From contig JAXMCI010000003.1 in NCBI GenBank assembly GCA_046349435.1, positions 62,001-126,000 on the forward strand: a stretch of DNA of 64,000 nucleotides. Reading direction: 5' to 3'. Shown here piece after piece: positions 58,954 through 64,000 of the stretch (position 1 is its first letter; each line of letters opens with the position of its first letter). Origin of the DNA: JAXMCI01 sp046349435. GTDB lineage: Bacteria > Pseudomonadota > Alphaproteobacteria > Dongiales > Dongiaceae. The notes under the pieces are model-generated. The model had not been told where the DNA came from. It did no database searches and was given only the letters and a program-made list of their open reading frames with translations. Position numbers and translations under genes: made by a program.

Positions 58954-60465
58954 ATGGAAGGCAGACTGACCCTCGACCGCCGCCAGTTCCTGCTGGCGGC
59001 GGCGTCGACCGCGGCGCTCGCCGCGCTCGCCCGCAGCCGGGCCGCCTCGGCGGCCGACGTGACCCTGCCGATCGTCTCGAGCAAGAAGTTCGACGGGCAG
59101 AAGGTCGTGGTGGTGTCGCAGCCCGGGCCGGTGATCAGCGGCCCGATCCAGCATTTCGGGCCGATCTGGGAGCAGGCGACCGGCGCCAAGATCGAGCTGG
59201 TGACCTATCCTTTCGGCCAGATGTTCGAGAAGCTGCGCACCGAGCTCGCGACCGGCGCCTACACCTCGGACCTGATGAACTTCACCACCAACTGGGCGGG
59301 CGACTTCATCGGCGGCGGCTTCCTCGAGGATGTGCCCGACGACGTCAAGAAGATCATCGAGATCGACGACTACTACCCGACCTACAAGAACTCGATGTCG
59401 TGGCAGGGCAAGACCGCCGGCATCGTCTATGACGGCAACGTCCACAACCTGTTCTACCGCCGCGACCTGTTCGCCAACGCCGACTTCCAGAAGAAGTTCG
59501 CCGACAAGTACGGCTACCCGCTGGCGGTGCCGACCACCTGGGAGAAGTTCCACGACGTCGGCCAGTTCTTCAACAGCTTCGACTGGAGCGGCACCGGCCA
59601 GAGCTACGGCATCCTCGAGCCGATGGGCCGCGGCACCGGCGGCGTCTACTTCCTGATCGGCCGCGGCATCAGCTACTCGAAGAAGCTCGGCGACCCCTAC
59701 GTCTTCTTCGATCCGGACTCGATGTCGCCGCGGCTGGCCGAGCCCGGCTGGGTGCAGGCGCTGGAGGACTGGAAGCGCGATTCCACCAACGGCCCGTCCG
59801 GCATGATCCAGTACGGCTTCTCGGAGACCCGGCCGACCTTCGTCGCCGGCCAGGCGGCGCTGATCACCGACTGGGGCGACATCGGCACGCTCAGCTACGA
59901 GAAGGACTCGAAGATCAAGGGCAAGACCGGCACGGCGATGGTGCCCGGCGCCAGCAAGCTCTACGACCGCGTCGCCAAGGCCTGGGCGGCCGCCCCGGAC
60001 GGGGTCAACTACGCCCCCTACCTGGCGGTCACCGCCTGGCTGTTCGGGGTGCCCAAGACGGCCGAGCACAAGGAGGCGGCCTGGGACCTCGCGGCCTTCT
60101 TCTGCAACCCGAAGGCGGCGTCGACCCTGGTGGCCTATCCCGACTCCGGCGTGCAGCCCTCGCGGATCAGCGCCATGAAGGGCGTGCAGGACCTGATCGA
60201 CGCCGGCATGGACCCGGTGGATGCCAAGGAGTATCTCGACGGCATCGGCAAGGCGATCGGCAACCCGAACGCCGTGCTCGACATGCGCATCCCCGGCGGC
60301 GGCGAGTACTACAACCTGCTCGACGTCGAGGCGTCGCGCTTCATGGCCGGCGAGATCAGCGCCGAGCAGGCGATGAAGAACGCGTCGGATGCCTGGGAGC
60401 AGACCACCGACCGGCTCGGCCGCGACCGGCAGCGCGAGCTCTACAAGGCCTCGATCGCGGGCTAG
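58954..60465 (+). CDS. Extracellular solute-binding protein, family 1, Tat-exported (sugar ABC transporter)
   Basis: The 503-residue precursor has a twin-arginine signal (TLDRRQFLLAAASTAALAAL, cleavage near ASAAD) and the MalE-like fold: YPFGQMFEKLRTELATGAYT, YDGNVHNLFYRRDLFANADF, WEKFHDVGQFFN and FVAGQAALITDWGDIG. It would bind a sugar or polyol in the periplasm for the MalF/MalG-type permeases that follow. ATG 58954 is chosen because GGAGGAGG lies 8-16 bases upstream; ATG 58936 is in frame but has none. A double-hairpin repeat separates it from the permease genes. Confidence 0.87.
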   Translation: MEGRLTLDRRQFLLAAASTAALAALARSRAASAADVTLPIVSSKKFDGQKVVVVSQPGPVISGPIQHFGPIWEQATGAKIELVTYPFGQMFEKLRTELATGAYTSDLMNFTTNWAGDFIGGGFLEDVPDDVKKIIEIDDYYPTYKNSMSWQGKTAGIVYDGNVHNLFYRRDLFANADFQKKFADKYGYPLAVPTTWEKFHDVGQFFNSFDWSGTGQSYGILEPMGRGTGGVYFLIGRGISYSKKLGDPYVFFDPDSMSPRLAEPGWVQALEDWKRDSTNGPSGMIQYGFSETRPTFVAGQAALITDWGDIGTLSYEKDSKIKGKTGTAMVPGASKLYDRVAKAWAAAPDGVNYAPYLAVTAWLFGVPKTAEHKEAAWDLAAFFCNPKAASTLVAYPDSGVQPSRISAMKGVQDLIDAGMDPVDAKEYLDGIGKAIGNPNAVLDMRIPGGGEYYNLLDVEASRFMAGEISAEQAMKNASDAWEQTTDRLGRDRQRELYKASIAG

Positions 60466-60515
60466 GCAGAGTGCCGTCCGTCCTTGCCCGGGTCTGCAGT
60501 GGTGCACGCTCTCTC

Positions 60516-60592
60516 TTGTCATTGCCGGGCTTGACCCGGCAATCCAGGGTTGCCGCAAGCTGGATGCCCGGGCCAAGCCCGGGCATGACAAG
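60516..60592. repeat. Double-hairpin intergenic repeat, copy F (inverted orientation)
   Basis: ATTGCCGGG-CTTGA-CCCGGCAAT followed after 18 bases by ATGCCCGGG-CCAAG-CCCGGGCAT: two near-perfect hairpins, in the same orientation as copy E. It lies in the 255-base gap between the binding-protein gene and the permeases, the position in which REP-type sequences stabilise upstream mRNA in other transport operons such as malE-malF. Confidence 0.85.
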
Positions 60593-60720
60593 AGGGGCGG
60601 TGGCCGGCGAGATGCAGCCGGGCCAATGATGCGTTGCTCTCGGCGCCGGCGGCTCGCGGACCGCCGGCGCCGGCTCGCGCCGGAAGGATGCATGACCGTC
60701 ATGCTCGACCTTCGCGCCCC

Positions 60721-61635
60721 ATGGCGGTAGCCCGCACCATCGCGCGCGTGCGCAGCGCCGACCGGCGGGCGGCGTTCCTGTTCCTGCTGCCGCCCCTGGT
60801 GGTGGTGCTGCTGCTGTCGATCTTCCCGCTGGTGCTGTCGCTCGGCCTCTCCTTCGCCAACTGGAACATCGCCAACCCCGCGGCCGGGATCGGCTGGGCC
60901 GGCCTGACCCACTGGAAGCGGCTCTTCACCGACGCGCATTTCCACCGCGTCGCGCTCAACACCCTGCTCTACGTGCTGGTCGGCGTGCCGATCCAGTACG
61001 GGCTCGGGCTGCTGCTCGCCGTCGTGCTCAACCAGGAGATCCGGGCGCGCGCCTGGTTCCGGCTCTTCTTCCTGCTGCCGATGATGCTGAGCCCGGTGGC
61101 GATCTCCTTCATCGTCGGCCGGGTCCTGTTCAACGAGGCGGTCGGCCCGGTCAACGACCTGCTGCGCCATGCCGGCCTCGGCGCCGTGCCCTGGCTGACC
61201 GACAACCGGCTCGCCTTCCTCACCGTGCTGATCGTCGACGTCTGGCAGTGGACGCCCTTCATGATGCTGCTGCTGCTCGCCGGGCTGCAGTCGATTCCCG
61301 ACGAGGTGGCCGAGGCGGCGCGCATCGACACCCGCTCCGACTGGCAGGCCTTCTGGCGGGTGGTCTTCCCGCTGCTGCTGCCCTGGACGGTGACGGCGCT
61401 GCTGATCCGCTCGATCGAGATGCTGAAGATCATGGACGTGGTCGTGGTGCTGACCAATGGCGGGCCGGGCATCGCCACCGAGTCGCTCACGCTCTACGCC
61501 TACCGCATGGGGGTGACCAACTTCGACCTCGGCTACGCCTCGGCGCTGGCCTTCGCGCTGCTGATCTTCGCCTCGCTCGGCGCCACGCTCTTCCTGCGGC
61601 TGCTGCGCCGCGCCATGGCCCGGGCGCTGGCATGA
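60721..61635 (+). CDS. Sugar ABC transporter permease 1 (MalF/UgpA type)
   Basis: The 304-residue protein has six membrane segments, beginning AAFLFLLPPLVVVLLLSIFPLV, and the ATPase-contact EAA loop EAARIDTRSDWQAFWRVVFPLLLP. ATG 60721 gives the usual start but has no Shine-Dalgarno. A tiny frame (ATG 60691, 12 codons, preceded by GGAAGG) ends at TAG 60728-60730, overlapping this start, so translation could be coupled. An in-frame ATG at 60688 is the alternative. The partner permease begins at 61688. No ATPase gene for this transporter is present before the window ends. Confidence 0.85.
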   Translation: MAVARTIARVRSADRRAAFLFLLPPLVVVLLLSIFPLVLSLGLSFANWNIANPAAGIGWAGLTHWKRLFTDAHFHRVALNTLLYVLVGVPIQYGLGLLLAVVLNQEIRARAWFRLFFLLPMMLSPVAISFIVGRVLFNEAVGPVNDLLRHAGLGAVPWLTDNRLAFLTVLIVDVWQWTPFMMLLLLAGLQSIPDEVAEAARIDTRSDWQAFWRVVFPLLLPWTVTALLIRSIEMLKIMDVVVVLTNGGPGIATESLTLYAYRMGVTNFDLGYASALAFALLIFASLGATLFLRLLRRAMARALA

Positions 61636-61696
61636 GCGCACTGGCATGGGCGCCCTGGCATGAGTGCGCCGGCATGAGTGCGCCGGCATGAGGCAG
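61627..61696. repeat. Five 14-base tandem units across the permease stop/start junction
   Basis: Units at 61627, 61641, 61655, 61669 and 61683 all follow (C/T)GGCATG(A/G)G, for example CTGGCATGAGTGCG and CCGGCATGAGTGCG. The stop of permease 1 lies in unit 1 and the start ATG 61688 of permease 2 in unit 5; the ATGs of the units between lead to early stops. It looks like expansion of an ancestral ATGA overlap. Confidence 0.88.
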
Positions 61697-62548
61697 CAGA
61701 AGGGCACCGCGCGGCGTGCCGTCGCGGTCTATGCGGTGCTGGCCGGCTGGACGCTGATCGTCGCCTTCCCGCTCTACTGGATGGTGACCACCGCCTTCAA
61801 GCAGCGGCCGGACATCTTCCCGGTGCCGCGCTACATCCCGTGGCTGCAGTTCCAGCCGACCTGGAGCGCCTTCCAGACGGTGCTGACCGACTACCGCTCG
61901 CAGGTGGTCAACGCGATCCTCAACTCGGTGATCGCCGCCGCCGGCAGCGCGCTGCTCGCGACGCTGCTCGGCGCGCTTGCCGGCTACGCGCTGACCCGCT
62001 TCCGCTACCGCATCGGGCGCTGGGGCAACGACGACATCGCCTTCTTCTTCATCTCGCAGCGCATGCTGCCGCCGGTCGCCATCGTCTTCCCCTTCCTCAT
62101 CATGTACAAGGTGCTGGGCTGGATCGACAATCCGTGGTCGCTGGCGGTCGCCTACACGCTGTTCAACCTGCCGCTCGCCGTCTGGGTGCTGCGCGACGCC
62201 TTCCGCAACGTGCCGATCGAGATCGAGGAGAGCGCGCTGGTCGACGGCTGCAGCCGGTGGGGCGCGTTCGCCCGCATCTCGCTGCCGCTGGCCGGGCCGG
62301 GGCTGGCCGCCAGCTTCATCATCTGCCTGATCTTCGCCTGGAACGAATACCTGTTCGCGCTGGTCCTCACCTTCCGCAAGTCGCAGACCCTGCCGGTGCT
62401 GATCGCCGGCCAGGCCAACGAGCTCGGCTCCTACTGGTGGATCATGTCGGCGCTCGCCATGATCGCCGTGGTGCCGATGATCGCCATCGGCATCGCGGCG
62501 CAGCGCTGGATCATGCGCGGCCTCTCGGCGGGAGCGGTCAAGGGCTAG
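61688..62548 (+). CDS. Sugar ABC transporter permease 2 (MalG/UgpE type)
   Basis: The 286-residue protein has six membrane segments (first AVAVYAVLAGWTLIVAFPLYW) and the EAA loop EESALVDGCSRWGAFARISLPLAGP, followed by ASFIICLIFAWNEYLFALVL, all typical of MalG-type permeases. ATG 61688 lies in the last unit of a tandem repeat that also contains the end of permease 1; GTG 61664 is in frame but adds only repeat-derived residues. It completes the transporter with the binding protein at 58954. The ATPase is probably encoded after the window or shared. Confidence 0.87.
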   Translation: MRQQKGTARRAVAVYAVLAGWTLIVAFPLYWMVTTAFKQRPDIFPVPRYIPWLQFQPTWSAFQTVLTDYRSQVVNAILNSVIAAAGSALLATLLGALAGYALTRFRYRIGRWGNDDIAFFFISQRMLPPVAIVFPFLIMYKVLGWIDNPWSLAVAYTLFNLPLAVWVLRDAFRNVPIEIEESALVDGCSRWGAFARISLPLAGPGLAASFIICLIFAWNEYLFALVLTFRKSQTLPVLIAGQANELGSYWWIMSALAMIAVVPMIAIGIAAQRWIMRGLSAGAVKG

Positions 62549-62565
62549 CCTCGAAGGAGCGAAGC

Positions 62566-63732
62566 ATGGGCAAGGAGATCCGCATCGGCCTGATCGGCGG
62601 CGGCGGCTGGATGGGCAAGGCGCACGCCATGGGCTACCGCAACCAGGCGCTGCTGTTCGGCGCCGAGCCGGTGGTGCCGGTGCTCGACACCGTCGTCGAG
62701 CTCGACCCGGCGCACGCCGCCAGGCTGGCGCGCGACTACGGCGCGGCGCGCAGCGCCGGCGACTGGCGCAGCGTCGTCGCCGACCCGGCGATCGACCTGG
62801 TCGACGTCGTGCTGCCCAACAACCTGCATTACGAGGTGTGCATGGCGGCGATCGCGGCCGGCAAGCACGTCTACTGCGAGAAGCCGCTGACCAACGACGC
62901 GCCCGAGGCGCTGCGCCTGGCCGAGGCGGCCGAGAAGCGCGGCGTCGTCACCATGGTCGGCCACAACTTCCCGCGCAATCCCGCGCACGGCATCGCCCGC
63001 GACCTGATCCAGCGCGGCGAGATCGGCCGCATCGTGCATTTCCGTGCTTCGATGCATGTCGACTTCCTCGCCGACCCGGAGATCCCCTTCATGTGGCGCT
63101 GCGACCGCGAGCAGGCGGGGACCGGCGCGGTCGGCGACATCGCCACCCACATCTTCAGCCTGGTCCAGTACCTGATCGGCGACGTCGAGAGCCTGGTCGC
63201 CGACATGGAGATCGTCACCAAGACGCGGCCGCTGCTCAACGACTTCAACTACGGCCAGCAGCGCAAGGCGACCGGCGAGGCGCCGCGCAAGGAGGTCACC
63301 ACCGACGACATCGTGACCCTGCTCTGCCGCTTCACAGGCGGCGGCATGGGCACGATCGACGTCAGCCGGGTGGCGACGGGCCGCAAGTTCGCCCAGAGCT
63401 ACGAGATCTACGGCACCAAGGGCGCGCTCACCTTCGACTACGACAACGTCAACCGGATCAACTTCTATCGGGTCGGCGATCCGCCGGCCGAGCAGGGCTT
63501 CAAGGCGATCGACGCCAGCCCCGACCATGCCTGGTACGGCGCCTTCTACCCGGTCGCCAATTTCGGGCTGGGCTACAATGAGTACAAGGCGATCGAGGTG
63601 CGCGAGCTGATGCTGGCGGTGGCGGCGGGCAAGCCGAGCTGGCCCTCCTTCCGCGACGGCTGGCGCATCATGCAGATCGTCGACGCCTGCGTCGCTTCGG
63701 CCCGCGACCGGCGCTGGGTCACGGTGGGCTGA
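62566..63732 (+). CDS. Gfo/Idh/MocA-family oxidoreductase
   Basis: The 388-residue dehydrogenase opens with IRIGLIGGGGWMGKAHAMGY, has YCEKPLTNDAPEALRLAEAA with the catalytic Lys and VGDIATHIFSLVQYLIGDVE with the family His. The segment RKEVTTDDIVTLLCRFTGG and the YNEYKAIEVRELMLAVAAGK tail resemble the protein at 54644-55771 more than that at 57765. It starts 17 bases after the permease gene with GAAGGAGCG before ATG 62566, so it is in the same operon. Confidence 0.87.
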   Translation: MGKEIRIGLIGGGGWMGKAHAMGYRNQALLFGAEPVVPVLDTVVELDPAHAARLARDYGAARSAGDWRSVVADPAIDLVDVVLPNNLHYEVCMAAIAAGKHVYCEKPLTNDAPEALRLAEAAEKRGVVTMVGHNFPRNPAHGIARDLIQRGEIGRIVHFRASMHVDFLADPEIPFMWRCDREQAGTGAVGDIATHIFSLVQYLIGDVESLVADMEIVTKTRPLLNDFNYGQQRKATGEAPRKEVTTDDIVTLLCRFTGGGMGTIDVSRVATGRKFAQSYEIYGTKGALTFDYDNVNRINFYRVGDPPAEQGFKAIDASPDHAWYGAFYPVANFGLGYNEYKAIEVRELMLAVAAGKPSWPSFRDGWRIMQIVDACVASARDRRWVTVG

Positions 63733-63767
63733 GCCGGGCAAGGACGAAGGACAGGAGGATCGTGGCG

Positions 63768-64000
63768 ATGACCGAGATCACCATCGGCATGCTGGGGGCC
63801 GGCTTCATCGGCCAGATGCACTCGCTGAGCTTCGGCTCGGTCGGCCGGGCCAAGGCCAGGCCGCAGGTCTTCGGCCGGCTGGTCGGGCTGGTCGAGCATG
63901 ACGCGGCGCTCGCCGCGGAGGTGCAGCGCCGCTACGGCTGGGAGCGGGTCAGCGCCGACTGGCGCGACGTCGTCGCCGACCCGGCGATCCGGCTGTTCAT
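63768..64000 (+). CDS. Gfo/Idh/MocA-family oxidoreductase, N-terminal part (gene continues beyond the window)
   Basis: The first 77 residues are visible: ITIGMLGAGFIGQMHSLSFG is the Rossmann cofactor loop and RYGWERVSADWRDVVADPAI matches the region just after it in the other family members of this locus; the start resembles the protein at 57765-58907. ATG 63768 is preceded by ACAGGAGGATCG. It is the third such enzyme in this operon, and the operon evidently extends further. Confidence 0.8.
   Translation, partial: MTEITIGMLGAGFIGQMHSLSFGSVGRAKARPQVFGRLVGLVEHDAALAAEVQRRYGWERVSADWRDVVADPAIRLF

Noticed and set aside
60691..60730. A 12-codon leader peptide before permease 1
   Set aside because: It has a modest ribosome site and overlaps the permease start, but nothing distinguishes it from chance; mentioned only as a possible coupling device.

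Overview
The window is about 70% GC throughout, densely coded on both strands, and carries no rRNA, tRNA, CRISPR array, phage or IS element that I can see. Gene content suggests a metabolically versatile, free-living alphaproteobacterium (Rhodospirillales or Hyphomicrobiales type): many ABC uptake systems, Gfo/Idh/MocA dehydrogenases, SDRs, inositol genes, a HpnL-like hopanoid-associated membrane protein and Tat-exported binding proteins. No taxonomic marker gene is present, so this placement is inference.

Layout. 1-2.9 kb: end of a urea/amide-type ABC operon (UrtD-like, UrtE-like), a small monooxygenase-fold gene and a frameshifted amidase. 3.2-6.3 kb: a damaged membrane protein and an intact amidase paralogue. 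6.4-10.4 kb (minus): tightly overlapped surface-sugar operon (two GT4 glycosyltransferases, a UDP-glucose/GDP-mannose dehydrogenase, a coiled-coil protein). 10.6-13.1 kb: sugar-acid pathway pair (HpcH-type aldolase, IlvD/Edd dehydratase). 13.4-16.0 kb: frameshifted glycogen phosphorylase. 16.8-17.5 kb: PIN/ribbon-helix-helix toxin-antitoxin pair with an operator-like palindrome. 17.7-23.0 kb: monosaccharide/inositol-type ABC transporter with an iolE gene, divergent from a Gfo/Idh gene. 23.1-34.6 kb: mixed genes (secreted Pro-Ser-Leu repeat protein, ferritin-like protein, HpnL-like protein, amidohydrolase, orphan peptide-type binding protein, methyltransferase, lactonase, Ldh-type dehydrogenase, SDR, exported YqgE, catalytically dead HtrA-like protein). 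34.6-39.7 kb (minus): iolD-iolE-SDR-M20 peptidase operon, divergent from a 2-hydroxyacid dehydrogenase. 41-42.9 kb: TPR protein and DUF72. 43-45.9 kb (minus): a second inositol/sugar ABC transporter, divergent from an SDR. 46.9-54.5 kb: a transport-plus-hydrolysis operon for N-substituted amides: Tat-exported binding protein, LivG, LivF, LivH, LivM and both subunits of N,N-dimethylformamidase. 54.6-64 kb: RpiR regulator and a sugar-type catabolic operon (HpcH aldolase, several Gfo/Idh, MalEFG-type transporter).

The most notable points are: (1) the LivM permease reads in frame into the small subunit of dimethylformamidase, which also has its own strong ribosome binding site; (2) a conserved promoter/operator built on the half-site TGGAACG lies before the 2-hydroxyacid dehydrogenase/iolD pair, the second inositol-type ABC operon and the HpcH operon, consistent with control by an IolR-like RpiR repressor such as the one at 56 kb; (3) six copies of a double-hairpin intergenic repeat, two of them inside ABC operons; (4) several genes broken by what look like single-base indels, which may be real decay or assembly error and should be resolved first.
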